Origin: Armatimonadota bacterium
Lineage (GTDB): Bacteria; Armatimonadota; UBA5829
Direction of reading: 5' to 3'
DNA: 56,182 bases
Assembly: GCA_023474015.1 (NCBI GenBank)
Contig: JAMCYN010000007.1
Coordinates: forward strand, 1-56,182
The notes under the pieces were generated by a model. That model did not search any database, was not told the DNA's origin, and was given only the letters and a program-made list of their open reading frames with translations. Positions within the stretch are counted from its first letter, which is position 1. Each line of letters begins with the position of its first letter. Made by a program: the position numbers and the translations under genes. Positions 8,062 to 17,156 of this stretch are shown piece after piece.

Positions 8062-8958
8062 CTATCCCTCCACCGCCGCCGGCTCCGGCTTTACCTTGCC
8101 AATCGCATCCAGCGCGGGGTTGACATCCACCAAATGGCTCGCGAAGCATTTCTTCACGCCGGGGACCTCCATCGCAAGGCCGAGCAACTCGGTGAAGTAG
8201 AAGATCGGCATCGTGAGATCCTCGCCTCGCAGTTTGCCCGCGGCAGCCTGGCGCATTTCCAGATTCGTCAGGCACAACGGGCAGGCGGTGACGATGCAGT
8301 TCGCGCCGTGCTTCTTGGCGTTGGATATGATGTCGCCGGTGAGCTTGATCACTATCTCACTCTTCGACAGGCCGAAGCTCGCCCCGCAGCACTCGTTCTT
8401 GAAATACCACTCGACCGGCTCCGCGCCGACTATCTCCATCGCCTTATCCATGCTCTTGGGGTCCTCGGGATCGTCGAACCCGAGCACCTTCGGCGGCCGC
8501 ACGAGCAGGCAGCCGTAGTAACACGCGGGCTTCAGACCGGTGAGCTTCTTCGACACCCTCTCAGCGACCTTGTCGAGAACAATTTGATTCGTGAATATCT
8601 CCAGCGCCGAGCGGACGGTTGTCTTGCCCGTGAACGGCTTGTCGAGCAGCGCATTGATCTCATTTCTGAGAGTCTCGTTCTCCCGAAGCTCAACCTCAGC
8701 CGAACGCATACGGTTGTAGCACGCGGCGCACGGCGCGATGATGCCCATCTCCATGCTCTCGGCGATCCCGAGGTTCCGCGCGGGCAGGGCGACGCTCAGC
8801 TTATGATCGAGGTTATGCGCCGAGGTCGCGCCGCAGCAGTTCCAGTCGGGAATCTCCCTCAGTTCGATACCCAGCGCCTCAGCCACAAGGTGAGTGGACT
8901 CGCCGAACTCCTTGGCCGTCGATTCCAGGCTGCAACCGGGAAAGTATGCGTATTTCAT
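8062..8958 (-). CDS. hdrB: HdrB-like subunit with two CCG domains
   Basis: A 298-aa HdrB. Both cysteine-rich CCG domains are visible: the first with PGCSL, DWNCCGAT and APCAACYNR; the second with ACYYGCLL, KNECCGASFG and TACPLCLTNLE. In known enzymes these bind the non-cubane 4Fe-4S clusters that reduce a disulfide or similar acceptor. In non-methanogens the acceptor is not known. The start MKYAYFPGC is standard for the family, with GAGGA upstream. It lies between hdrC and the broken gene before hdrA. Confidence 0.93.
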   Translation of the reverse strand: MKYAYFPGCSLESTAKEFGESTHLVAEALGIELREIPDWNCCGATSAHNLDHKLSVALPARNLGIAESMEMGIIAPCAACYNRMRSAEVELRENETLRNEINALLDKPFTGKTTVRSALEIFTNQIVLDKVAERVSKKLTGLKPACYYGCLLVRPPKVLGFDDPEDPKSMDKAMEIVGAEPVEWYFKNECCGASFGLSKSEIVIKLTGDIISNAKKHGANCIVTACPLCLTNLEMRQAAAGKLRGEDLTMPIFYFTELLGLAMEVPGVKKCFASHLVDVNPALDAIGKVKPEPAAVEG

Positions 8959-8979
8959 AGCGTAAGGTCCTCATTGGCT

Positions 8980-9053
8980 GCTTCGGTTGCATGCAGCCGA
9001 AGCAACTAAAGTTTCATTTTAATCGCGAAAACGCGAAAGGGCGAAACCGCGAA
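8980..9053. repeat. GCTTCGG hairpin followed by CGAAA octamer array
   Basis: 8980-9003 is GCTTCGG, a 10-base loop TTGCATGCAG, CCGAAGC; nearly the same hairpin is at 41401-41427. It is followed at 9018-9053 by 8-base units CGCGAAAA, CGCGAAAG, GGCGAAAC, CGCGAAAT. It sits between hdrC and hdrB. Confidence 0.65.
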
Positions 9054-9142
9054 ATGAGTCATAACATTGTGCAATTCTTCACGGGTGCGGGCACACGCCA
9101 CCACTCACGGATATGCATAGTAACCAAGAACAAGGCTTTCCG

Positions 9143-9727
9143 CTACTTCTTTGCGAACAGCCCCCGCACTTCCCCGCGTCCCTTGATGCGGCTCGGAATC
9201 AGCCCCAACTTGCCCTTCAGGAACATCTGCGCGCCGGAGAGGACATCATCGAAGAACTTTCTACTTCGCATTTTGTAGATTCCGATCAGGCTGATCTCAT
9301 GCACGCGGCCATTGCGGGCCACTTCCTTGAGGAACTCTTCGTGGAACTTCAGGACGTTGGGCTCGCTCACGCGTTTGCCCGACTTGATGGCGAGTTGACG
9401 ACAGGCGTCCATCACTTTCGATAAGGCGACGCCCCTCGGGCAGCGGGTCGCGCACGTCTCACACCCGGCGCACAGCCATATAGCCGAACTGGACAGCACC
9501 TCGTCCCGCATACCAACCTGCGCCATTCGCATGATCTGGTTGGGACTGATATCCATCGAGAATGCCGCCGGGCATCCCGCGGTGCACTCCCCGCACTGGT
9601 AGCAGCTTAACACATTCTCGCCGCAGAGGTCCTGTATTTCCTTTTTGAACTTCGAGTCCACTGTAAAACAGGCCATCTCCAGCGAGCAAACTTGACTTCG
9701 ATCCTGGGAACTCAACGCGCTTTCCAT
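9143..9727 (-). CDS. hdrC: HdrC-like 4Fe-4S subunit
   Basis: A 194-aa HdrC with two ferredoxin motifs, CYQCGECTAGCP near residue 40 and CAGCETCATRCP near 75, followed by a helical C-terminal region. It should link HdrB with HdrA electronically. The ATG at 9727 has AGGAG upstream; a second in-frame Met (MACFTVDSKF) 18 codons later is closer to the usual family start. It is the first gene of the hdr-flx operon, behind a clear promoter. Confidence 0.9.
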   Translation of the reverse strand: MESALSSQDRSQVCSLEMACFTVDSKFKKEIQDLCGENVLSCYQCGECTAGCPAAFSMDISPNQIMRMAQVGMRDEVLSSSAIWLCAGCETCATRCPRGVALSKVMDACRQLAIKSGKRVSEPNVLKFHEEFLKEVARNGRVHEISLIGIYKMRSRKFFDDVLSGAQMFLKGKLGLIPSRIKGRGEVRGLFAKK

Positions 9728-9768
9728 TTCGGCCCACTCCTGAACTGCCGGGCGATTCTTCTTAAGTT

Positions 9769-9798
9769 ATGATAACATCCCGCACAAACCAGCGTCAA
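9769..9798 (-). promoter_or_regulatory. Promoter of the hdrCBA-flx operon
   Basis: On the minus strand TTGACG (9793-9798), an 18-base spacer and TATCAT (9769-9774) preceded by TG (extended -10) lie about 40 bases before the hdrC start. It faces away from the opp promoter 25 bases further right. Confidence 0.7.
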
Positions 9799-9822
9799 GC
9801 AGTTTCGCGCGTCCTCAGTTGC

Positions 9823-9851
9823 TTGACACCGTACAGAACCTTTCATATAAT
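9823..9851 (+). promoter_or_regulatory. Promoter of the opp operon
   Basis: A perfect sigma-70 consensus: TTGACA (9823-9828), 17-base spacer, TATAAT (9846-9851). The start codon at 9893 is about 35 bases after the expected transcript start. Confidence 0.85.
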
Positions 9852-9892
9852 GGCCTCAACTACCCACGGTCAGGAACACCGATATTATACGA

Positions 9893-11950
9893 ATGCAGTC
9901 ATATAAGATAGTGAGCAGGCTCAGGATAGGCCGGGATGAAGTGCGCGTTCTGGCCGTTGCGATCATTCTGGTTCTCTTAATAGTGCTGTCCGGGTGCGGC
10001 AACAACCCATACCCACGCGGCGCGACCGCACGACCCGTGCTATACCGAGCCATTATAGATGACCCCAAGACTCTCGACCCGAGCGTTTCCTATACGGTAA
10101 CGGAGGCGCAGATCGTCGATCTCATCTATCCGGCCTATTTCCGTTATCACTACCTCAAGCGCGACCCGTTCGTGTTGGAGCTGAACCTCGGAGCCGAGCA
10201 GCCCAGGCGCGAGCCGTACGTCTATTCCGTCAAGGAAAATGGCCGGACGGTCGGAGCGCGTGGCGAGTCATGGACGTTTCGCATAAAGAAGGGTTTGCTA
10301 TTCCAGGATGATCCATGCTTCCCGCACGGCAAAGGCCGGGGCATCAAGGCGGCGGATTTTATCTACAGTTTCCGCCGGATGGCCGATCCCGCCATTCCGT
10401 GCCCGGTCCTGAGCTTCTTTGAGGACAAGATCATCGGACTCCACGAGTATGCCGACTACAATCGCGACCGCCAGAGTCACGGGTTACCGGCTGACTATCA
10501 GCGCCCGGTCGAAGGGCTGCAATTGGACCCTCACGACCCATACGTTTTCCGGATCCTGTTGAGCCAGCCCTACCCGCAGTTCCGCTATCTTATGACGATG
10601 CACTTCACGACGCCGATTCCTCACGAGGCCCCCGAGCGCTACGGACAAGACTTCGCGCGCCATCCTGTCGGCAGTGGGCCGTATCTGCTTGAAGAGCATT
10701 CACCCAAGCTCAAGATCGTGCTGAAGGCCAATCCGAACCGGAACTTCGAGGTCTATCCATCGGACGGAATGCCCGGAGACCGTGAGGCCGGGCTTCTGAA
10801 GGACGCCGGCAAGCAGTTGCCGTTCGCGGACAAGATCGTTCTCAGGGTAATTAAAGAAGGCCTCACAGCGTGGAACCTGTTTCTTCAGGGCTATCTAGAC
10901 TGGGGCGCCACACAAGAGGACTTTTCGGCCATAAGTGTGAATCAGGCCATGACGCGCCAAGGGACGCTTTCTCAAGGAATGGTTGATAAGGGCGTGGGAC
11001 TCCGGAGGACCTCCGGCCCGGTCGTCTATTACTTCGCGTTCAATATGAGTGACCCTGTCGTGGGCGGCTATACGCCAAGGAATAGGAAGGTACGCCAGGC
11101 CATTTCGGTCGCATTCAACGCACAGGCATTCATAGACCTCTACCTACAGGGTAACGGGCGTCCGGCACAGTTCCTTATCCCCTCCGGAATTCCCGGTTTC
11201 GATCCTAACTACCGCAACCCCTATCGTCAGTACAGCATCAACAAAGCAAAGAAGCTGCTTGCGGAAGCCGGATATCCGGGCGGGATAGACCGCAAGACTG
11301 GAGACCGACTGACAATCTACTATGACAACTCCGCGACAGGCGCCGGCGCTCGCCAGGTGCTGGGCCAGATTGCCAAGCAGTTCGAGGCCATTGGCGTCCG
11401 CATGGAGCCGCGAAGCTGGCAGTTTGCAGTCCTTGAGGACAAGATCGACAATCGCGAATTCCAGTTTGTGTTCAGGGGATGGGTGGCGGACTACCCCGAC
11501 CCGGAGAACTTCGCCCTGCTGCTATACGGCCCGAACACAAAGAACAAAGGCCCTAACGTCAGCGGGTATAACAGCCCTGTGTACAACCGCCTGTTCGAGC
11601 AGATGCGTTCGATGGACGACGGTCCGGCCCGCATGGCGATCATCCGCCATTTGCGGGAGGTCGCCGTGGAAGACTGTCCCTGGCTGTACCTCTACCACAC
11701 CGACACGCTGATGCTCTTCAATAGCTGGCTGTCGAACGTCAAGCCGCATGCGGTCGCTAACGACGTAATGAAGTATCTGCGGGTAGACGGTCCTGAGCGC
11801 GCGCGTCTGCAGGCAGAGTGGAATAAGCCGAACTACCTGCCCGCAATCGCGCTCGTTGTGTTCCTCATATTGGGGACAGTGCCAGCCGCCGGGGTCGTAC
11901 GAAAACGGCGCAACCGCAAGGTACGCACGCATACCGGAGGGACTAACTAA
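9893..11950 (+). CDS. oppA: Peptide ABC transporter substrate-binding lipoprotein
   Basis: A 685-aa family-5 extracellular solute-binding protein (OppA/DppA type), long for the family. It has a lipoprotein signal peptide (hydrophobic residues 19-35, lipobox LSGC), then DPKTLDPS at the start of the fold, a GSGPY motif near residue 260, and the closing domain. Unusually, a second hydrophobic stretch near the C-terminus (about 22 residues beginning YLPAIALVVF) is followed by a basic KRRNRK tail, predicting a C-terminal membrane anchor as well. It delivers peptides or similar ligands to OppBCDF; the ligand cannot be read from sequence. The stop overlaps the oppB start (TAATG). Confidence 0.9.
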   Translation: MQSYKIVSRLRIGRDEVRVLAVAIILVLLIVLSGCGNNPYPRGATARPVLYRAIIDDPKTLDPSVSYTVTEAQIVDLIYPAYFRYHYLKRDPFVLELNLGAEQPRREPYVYSVKENGRTVGARGESWTFRIKKGLLFQDDPCFPHGKGRGIKAADFIYSFRRMADPAIPCPVLSFFEDKIIGLHEYADYNRDRQSHGLPADYQRPVEGLQLDPHDPYVFRILLSQPYPQFRYLMTMHFTTPIPHEAPERYGQDFARHPVGSGPYLLEEHSPKLKIVLKANPNRNFEVYPSDGMPGDREAGLLKDAGKQLPFADKIVLRVIKEGLTAWNLFLQGYLDWGATQEDFSAISVNQAMTRQGTLSQGMVDKGVGLRRTSGPVVYYFAFNMSDPVVGGYTPRNRKVRQAISVAFNAQAFIDLYLQGNGRPAQFLIPSGIPGFDPNYRNPYRQYSINKAKKLLAEAGYPGGIDRKTGDRLTIYYDNSATGAGARQVLGQIAKQFEAIGVRMEPRSWQFAVLEDKIDNREFQFVFRGWVADYPDPENFALLLYGPNTKNKGPNVSGYNSPVYNRLFEQMRSMDDGPARMAIIRHLREVAVEDCPWLYLYHTDTLMLFNSWLSNVKPHAVANDVMKYLRVDGPERARLQAEWNKPNYLPAIALVVFLILGTVPAAGVVRKRRNRKVRTHTGGTN

Positions 11951-12891
11951 TGCTGCGCTACCTTGTCAGACGCCTACTATATGCGATACCTATTCTGGTG
12001 GGGGTATCGCTCCTCACATTCCTGCTCTTCTATACTGTCAGCTCGCCGCAAATGATGGCACGTCGGAACCTGTCGGCTAAGAACCCGTCCCCCGTGCAGA
12101 TCAAGGCCTGGCTCGTACAGCACGGCTACGACAAGCCGCTATCAGATCAGTTTAAGAAGCACATGTCGGAGCTTTTGCTCATGCGGTTCGGCAATTCGGA
12201 TGCGACCGGTGAGCCGATATGGAACAAGATCCGCACGGGAGTCGGCCCGTCATCGCTCGTCGCGGCGCTGGTATTCTTCTCCACTCTTATCGTCTCAGTC
12301 ACTGTCGCGCTGCTGGTCGCTTATTACCGAGGGACCTACCTGGACGTCTGGGGGGTGTTCCTGTGCGTGCTCCTCATGAGCATCACATACATTGTGTATA
12401 TCATCGGGGGGCAGTATGTCTTCGGCAAGCTGCTTCGCTACCTGCCGCTGGCCGGCTACGAACGCGGGCTTGACGCGGTAAAGTTCGCGCTCCTGCCGAT
12501 GGTGATCGGGCTCATCTCGGCCCTTGGGGGCAACGTGCGTTTCTACCGGACTATCATGCTGGAGGAGATGAACCAAGACTACGTGCGCACGGCGCGCGCC
12601 AAAGGAGTCAGCGAGCAGGCTGTACTCTTCAAGCATGTCCTCAAGAATGCGTCGATCCCAATTGTGACAAAGACTATACTGTCGCTTCCGTTCATTATGA
12701 TGGGAAGCATTCTGCTGGAGTCGTTTTTTGGAATCCCAGGACTTGGCACGATGACGGTGGACGCGATCAACAGCCAGGACTTCGCCGTGGTCCGCGCGAT
12801 GGTCTTCCTCGGAACGGTCCTTTACATCATAGGTGCGGCCCTCACCGACATCTGCTATGCACTTGTGGACCCGAGGGTGAGGCTTGAGTGA
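11950..12891 (+). CDS. oppB: Oligopeptide ABC transporter permease (OppB type)
   Basis: A 313-aa inner-membrane permease with the BPD_transp_1 fold. The N-terminal helix MLRYLVRRLLYAIPILVGVS is typical for OppB. The EAA loop is seen as DYVRTARAKGVSEQAVLFKH, and the C-terminus as GIPGLGTMTVDAI then YALVDPRVRLE. It pairs with OppC to form the pore. Translation is coupled to oppA by the TAATG overlap. Confidence 0.92.
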   Translation: MLRYLVRRLLYAIPILVGVSLLTFLLFYTVSSPQMMARRNLSAKNPSPVQIKAWLVQHGYDKPLSDQFKKHMSELLLMRFGNSDATGEPIWNKIRTGVGPSSLVAALVFFSTLIVSVTVALLVAYYRGTYLDVWGVFLCVLLMSITYIVYIIGGQYVFGKLLRYLPLAGYERGLDAVKFALLPMVIGLISALGGNVRFYRTIMLEEMNQDYVRTARAKGVSEQAVLFKHVLKNASIPIVTKTILSLPFIMMGSILLESFFGIPGLGTMTVDAINSQDFAVVRAMVFLGTVLYIIGAALTDICYALVDPRVRLE

Positions 12892-12980
12892 GTTATGGGT
12901 TTGTGAGTTTCGAGTTACGGGTTAGGGAATGCGCTCCCTTCAACTCATAACCCGCCAACACGAAACCCGAAAACCAACAA
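12891..12980. repeat. Heptamer-array hairpin, unit GGGTTTG/CGGGTTA
   Basis: The left arm has GGGTTTG, TGAGTTT, CGAGTTA, CGGGTTA and the tip GGGAATGCGCTCCCTTC. The right arm on the minus strand has GGTTTTC, GGGTTTC, GTGTTGG, CGGGTTA, TGAGTTG. It starts in the oppB stop codon and fills the oppB-oppC gap. A hairpin of the same unit type is at 50682-50763. Confidence 0.8.
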
Positions 12981-12985
12981 ATACT

Positions 12986-13993
12986 ATGCTGAGTATGACA
13001 TTGCAAAACCTGATCCCGATAGTAGTAGTGGTGATCCTAATAGTCGCAGTCGTCCGGGCGGGACGCCAGCCGATCTGGGCGGAGGCCTATCGACGCCTCC
13101 GCCACAACTATCTCGCGATGGCCGCGCTGGCCATCATCGCCCTCTACGGGACCGTGGCTCTGCTCGATAGTATCGGCTGGCAGAGTGGGCGAAACGAGCC
13201 CTACTTGACGATCATAGACCGAGCATTCCAGCGTCCGAAGGAACGCACCTACTCGGCTCCCATGGCCACGGTGACCACGGGTGAGCCGAGTCCGCACAAG
13301 CTGATGGGGAGGCATCTGCTTGGCACCGACGGCGTCGGTGAGGACGTGCTCTATATGACTCTTAAGGGCTGCCGAACGGCGCTTCTGCTTGGCGGGCTGA
13401 CATCGCTCATCGTCACGCCTCTCGCGCTGCTGTTCGGAATGATGGCCGGGTACTTCGGGAAGCGGGTAGATGATGCGATCCAGTATCTCTATACCGTGCT
13501 GGACTCCATTCCCGGCATCCTGCTTCTGATCGCCATGATGATGGTGCTGGGTCGCGGCATCGTGCAGATGTGCATCGCTCTGGGCGTCACTTCGTGGGTG
13601 GGGCTGTGCCGATTATCGCGCGGCGAGACCCTGAAGCACCGCGACCGCGAATATGTCCGGGCCGCACGGGCACTGGGCGCGAGCCATGGCCGTATTTTGT
13701 TCCGCCACGTCCTGCCCAACCTGATGCCTATAGTCATCATCTCCGTCACGCTCGGAATCAGCGGCCTGATACTCTCGGAGGCCATTCTGTCCTACCTGCA
13801 ACTCGGCGTCCAGGCCGGGGTCGGAAGTTGGGGCAATATGATCGACTCCGCTCGCATGGAACTTGCGCGCGAGCCGGTAATCTGGTGGAACCTAATATCG
13901 GCATCCTCCGCCTTGTTTATCCTGGTTCTAGCGTTCAACATACTCGGGGATGCGCTACGTGACGCCATCGACCCCCGTCTGAGGAGTTCCTAG
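12986..13993 (+). CDS. oppC: Oligopeptide ABC transporter permease (OppC type)
   Basis: A 335-aa permease, partner of OppB. The EAA loop is REYVRAARALGASHGRILFR; the end NILGDALRDAIDPRLR is typical. It has an extra N-terminal hydrophobic segment (about 20 residues rich in V/I) before the usual first helix, so one more membrane span than standard OppC is likely. I chose the ATG at 12986, because the earlier in-frame ATG at 12929 lies inside the repeat hairpin and would translate it. No strong Shine-Dalgarno is seen. The stop abuts the oppD start. Confidence 0.88.
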   Translation: MLSMTLQNLIPIVVVVILIVAVVRAGRQPIWAEAYRRLRHNYLAMAALAIIALYGTVALLDSIGWQSGRNEPYLTIIDRAFQRPKERTYSAPMATVTTGEPSPHKLMGRHLLGTDGVGEDVLYMTLKGCRTALLLGGLTSLIVTPLALLFGMMAGYFGKRVDDAIQYLYTVLDSIPGILLLIAMMMVLGRGIVQMCIALGVTSWVGLCRLSRGETLKHRDREYVRAARALGASHGRILFRHVLPNLMPIVIISVTLGISGLILSEAILSYLQLGVQAGVGSWGNMIDSARMELAREPVIWWNLISASSALFILVLAFNILGDALRDAIDPRLRSS

Positions 13994-15007
13994 ATGCCGT
14001 TGCTATCGGTCGAAAACCTGCGGACCTATTTCCGAATCCCGAGCGGCACGGCGCGGGCGGTGGACGGCGTCGACTTCTCGGTCGATGAAGGCGAGACGCT
14101 GGCAATTGTCGGCGAGTCGGGCTGCGGCAAGTCCGTGACAGGGCTGTCGATATTACAGCTAGTCCCGGAGCCGGCGGGATACGTCGAGGACGGCCGGATC
14201 CTCTTCAACGGCAAAGACCTCCTGGACTACACCTGGGAGCAGATGCGGCTGATACGCGGCAGTCAGATCGCGATGATCTTCCAGGAGCCTATGACCAGTC
14301 TGAACCCAACATTCACCATCGGCGCGCAGCTTGTCGAGGCGATACGGCTGCACAACAAGACCTCCGCGAAGGAGGCAAGGGAGCGAGCAAGGGAGTCTCT
14401 TGCGTTGGTCGATCTTGCCGACCCCGCTCAGGCCATGCGGCAGTACCCGCACGAGCTTTCCGGGGGGATGAGGCAGCGCGTGATGATAGCGATGGCGCTC
14501 GTCAATCGCCCGAAGCTCCTGATCGCCGATGAGCCGACCACCGCGCTCGACGTCACCGTTCAGGCGCAGATTCTCAAGCTAATCCGCGACATTCAGCAAG
14601 AGACCAAAATGGCGGTTCTGCTCATCACCCACGATCTCGGGATCGTCTCGGAGGTTTCCGACAAGGTCGCCGTGATGTATGCGGGCCAGATCGTGGAGTC
14701 CGGCCCAACTCGAACGATCTTCAGAAATCCGCGCCACCCATACACCAGGGGCCTGCTCGCCAGCCGCCCTTCACGCTCGCGGCGAGGTCAGGACCTTGCC
14801 ATGCTCGAAGGCCGCGTCCCCGAGGCCGCGGACTGGCCTCCGGCCTGCCGCTTCGAGCCTCGATGTCCTCATCGCTGGACCCGATGCGCCCAAGAGGCGC
14901 CGAGAGTGATCGACTTCGGCGACGGAGTGACCGTGCGGTGCAATCTATATGATACGAAGTCCGGCGGTCCGGAAGTCCGAGAGTCCGAGGAGGAGGCGCG
15001 ACAATGA
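13994..15007 (+). CDS. oppD: Peptide ABC transporter ATPase (OppD type)
   Basis: A 337-aa ATPase. Walker A GESGCGKS is at 40-47, the Q-loop lies in [11 protein letters not shown], the signature is LSGGMRQR, Walker B is [12 protein letters not shown] and the H-loop [10 protein letters not shown]-terminal oligo_HPY domain follows (HPYTRGLL then a Cys-rich [14 protein letters not shown] stretch). The extreme 3' end is built of GTCCG octamers that resemble the intergenic arrays, so the last residues may not be ancestral. The gene starts directly after the oppC TAG and overlaps oppF by 4 bases. Confidence 0.93.
   Translation: MPLLSVENLRTYFRIPSGTARAVDGVDFSVDEGETLAIVGESGCGKSVTGLSILQLVPEPAGYVEDGRILFNGKDLLDYTWEQMRLIRGSQIAMIFQEPMTSLNPTFTIGAQLVEAIRLHNKTSAKEARERARESLALVDLADPAQAMRQYPHELSGGMRQRVMIAMALVNRPKLLIADEPTTALDVTVQAQILKLIRDIQQETKMAVLLITHDLGIVSEVSDKVAVMYAGQIVESGPTRTIFRNPRHPYTRGLLASRPSRSRRGQDLAMLEGRVPEAADWPPACRFEPRCPHRWTRCAQEAPRVIDFGDGVTVRCNLYDTKSGGPEVRESEEEARQ
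14958..15003. repeat. Octamer array AGTCCGGC/AGTCCGAG inside oppD 3' end
   Basis: The 8-base units AGTCCGGC, GGTCCGGA, AGTCCGAG, AGTCCGAG encode the last residues of OppD. The same unit type forms the hairpin arms at 54838-54930. Only one arm is present. Confidence 0.5.
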
Positions 15008-15810
15008 GCAATACGCCGATTCTCTCGGTTCTCAATTTAACGAAGAGATTTCCGCTCCGCAAGGGCCTGTTTACCCCGCGAGAATGGAATATTGCGGTGG
15101 ACAACGTCAGCTTCGACATCCCGCGCGGCGAGACGCTTGCGCTCGTCGGAGAAAGCGGCAGCGGCAAGAGCACGGTCGGATTGATGCTCCTCGACCTGCT
15201 CGCTCCGAGCGCGGGTGAAGTGCTCTTCGATGGCCGGCCTGTAGTCAACCGGCGTGGCAGGGACCGGCTCGCTTTCCGGCGTGATATGCAGGTCGTCTTC
15301 CAGGACCCCTACGCCTCCCTGAACGCCCGGCTTACAGTGCGCGAGACGCTCACCGAGGGCATGATCATCCACGGAATCGGCGAGACACCACAGGAGCGTG
15401 AGGAACGCGCGTTGAAACTGCTGGACGAAGTCAACCTCCCACCCGCGGCGTTGGACAGATACCCTCACGAGTTCAGCGGCGGCCAGCGCCAGCGAATCGC
15501 CATCGCCCGCGCGCTCTCGGTAAGTCCCCGGTTCATCGTCCTGGACGAACCCACAAGCGCGCTCGACGCATCAGTCCAGAGCCAGGTGCTCAACCTCCTG
15601 CGTACGCTCCAGAGCAAGCACGGTCTGACATATCTTTTCATCACCCACAACCTCGACGTGGTGGCTTATATGGCGGACGACGTGATAGTGATGGAATCGG
15701 GCCGCATCGTCGAGCGTGGTATTGTGGACGACATCTTCGACCGCCCTAGCGAGGAATACACCCGCCAACTTCTATCAGCCATACCGCGGTTCGAGCAAGG
15801 AGATCATTAG
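15004..15810 (+). CDS. oppF: Peptide ABC transporter ATPase (OppF type)
   Basis: A 268-aa ATPase that pairs with OppD. Walker A GESGSGKST is at 49-57, then VFQDPYASLNAR, signature FSGGQRQR, Walker B FIVLDEPTSALD and switch LFITHNLD. It ends shortly after the core domain and lacks the oligo_HPY extension of OppD. ATGA overlaps the oppD stop, indicating translational coupling. It is the last gene of the operon. Confidence 0.93.
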   Translation: MSNTPILSVLNLTKRFPLRKGLFTPREWNIAVDNVSFDIPRGETLALVGESGSGKSTVGLMLLDLLAPSAGEVLFDGRPVVNRRGRDRLAFRRDMQVVFQDPYASLNARLTVRETLTEGMIIHGIGETPQEREERALKLLDEVNLPPAALDRYPHEFSGGQRQRIAIARALSVSPRFIVLDEPTSALDASVQSQVLNLLRTLQSKHGLTYLFITHNLDVVAYMADDVIVMESGRIVERGIVDDIFDRPSEEYTRQLLSAIPRFEQGDH

Positions 15811-15848
15811 CCATTCCGCAGCCTTAGGTGTTGTCGTGCTGACCCCCC

Positions 15849-15960
15849 ATTCTTGTCATTCTGAGCCGAAGGCGAAGAATCTGCTTTGCACTGAAGGTAT
15901 GAACTACAACGAAGGGTTAAAAGCAGATCCTTCGTCGTGCCTCCTCAGGATGACAAGGTA
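15849..15960. repeat. Dispersed hairpin element with TTGTCATTCTGAG ends
   Basis: The left side has TTGTCATTCTGAG then GAAGAATCTGCTTT; the right side has AAAAGCAGATCCTTCG then CTCAGGATGACAAGG. The arms are complementary over about 40 bases. Hairpins with these ends are seen in many unrelated bacteria. It fills most of the gap after oppF. Confidence 0.7.
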
Positions 15961-16019
15961 CAGCGTCAGTGTGACAAGGATTACCGCATCTGCAAGACAA
16001 GACAGGGGCTGGGCATGGC

Positions 16020-17156
16020 TTACTTCCCCACAGCCATTCTTCTCCAGCCCGGCCCTGTGCCCACAGCCGTCAAATACCCCACCATCTCGTCCCGCCGGAA
16101 CCGCGCCCCGAGGACATACGCATCCGCACCACCGTAGAGCATGACGATTTCGTTCCCGCAAACAAAACTTCCGGCGGGAAACACGCAGTTCAGGGTCTTC
16201 GCGTGTGGCCAGGGGGAGTTGACCTCATAAGGAGTTTCGGGTTCTATTATGCACTCACAACGACTCTCGACCACCGATTTTACCCGGTCATTGTCGAAGT
16301 CGGTGAAGTTCAGGATGGCGTAGCCGGCAGAGTAGTCCCTCTCACCGGTAAAATGGTAATTGCCGGTATGGTAATCCACGAGGTAGCGGTTATCGCCGAG
16401 CGGGAGTGGGGCGGAGCCCGCGCCCAGCCATGAAATATGATATCGAGGGTCCGGCGCGGCGGTCATAATCGTGCCCAGATCGGTCCATGTGCCAGTCGGA
16501 GAGTCGCTCACCGCGAGGGCTATGTTGAACTCGCTCTGGCACCCGATCATCGGCCTGTGCAACATCATATACCTGCCGTCGATAGCGCGCGGCAGCATGA
16601 CGGCGTCCTTGTTGGGATAATCATTGACGTTCCCGCACACCACCCCGAGCTTCTTCCAGTTTGTCAGGTCATCGGAGACGGCCATGCAGATATGTATGTT
16701 GTGCTTAACAGGCAGGTTGGGATTGAAACCACAGTAGAGCATGTAGAAAGTGTCACCGATCCGGGTAATGCGCTGGTCCTCCACCCCCCCATAATCATAG
16801 CCCAAGGGATCATCCGTCGGAACAACGACCGGATGCTTGAGCCTCTTGATCAGCTCGAGCTTGGGAGTGAAGACGGCAAGTCCCACCGAGGACCTCAATG
16901 CGGGACGGCCTGCAACTTCCCTGGGTATCCCTCTGTAGAATACGGCAATCACGCCGTCGCTGAGCCGCGGGTGATCCAGACCGCGGCATTTCAGCATGTC
17001 CTTTATCAACTCATCGTTTCGCGGGGATCGTTCGAGGCGGACAGCCGTGGGATTGAGGGTGAACCCGTCGTCCCAGCCGCAAGGGTCGGCCGCTATGAGC
17101 GGCAGTCCGTGATTAAGTCGTTCCACGTTGGGTCTTGTGCTCCAGCTATTGATCAC
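16020..17156 (-). CDS. Glycoside hydrolase family 130 protein (mannoside phosphorylase-like)
   Basis: A 378-aa five-bladed propeller enzyme of family GH130, which phosphorolyses or hydrolyses beta-mannosidic oligosaccharides in the cytoplasm. Key signs are LNPTA near residue 35, GGVEDQRI (about 123-130) carrying the conserved acidic pair, NKDAVMLPR, MMLHRP and the closing GGADAYVLGARFR. GGVED is usually followed by PR; here it is QR. I chose the GTG at 17156 because AAGGAAGG lies five bases upstream; a TTG at 17225 is possible but has no ribosome site. The exact substrate cannot be assigned. An 8-bp GC hairpin (17186-17205) lies just upstream. Confidence 0.85.
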   Translation of the reverse strand: MINSWSTRPNVERLNHGLPLIAADPCGWDDGFTLNPTAVRLERSPRNDELIKDMLKCRGLDHPRLSDGVIAVFYRGIPREVAGRPALRSSVGLAVFTPKLELIKRLKHPVVVPTDDPLGYDYGGVEDQRITRIGDTFYMLYCGFNPNLPVKHNIHICMAVSDDLTNWKKLGVVCGNVNDYPNKDAVMLPRAIDGRYMMLHRPMIGCQSEFNIALAVSDSPTGTWTDLGTIMTAAPDPRYHISWLGAGSAPLPLGDNRYLVDYHTGNYHFTGERDYSAGYAILNFTDFDNDRVKSVVESRCECIIEPETPYEVNSPWPHAKTLNCVFPAGSFVCGNEIVMLYGGADAYVLGARFRRDEMVGYLTAVGTGPGWRRMAVGK

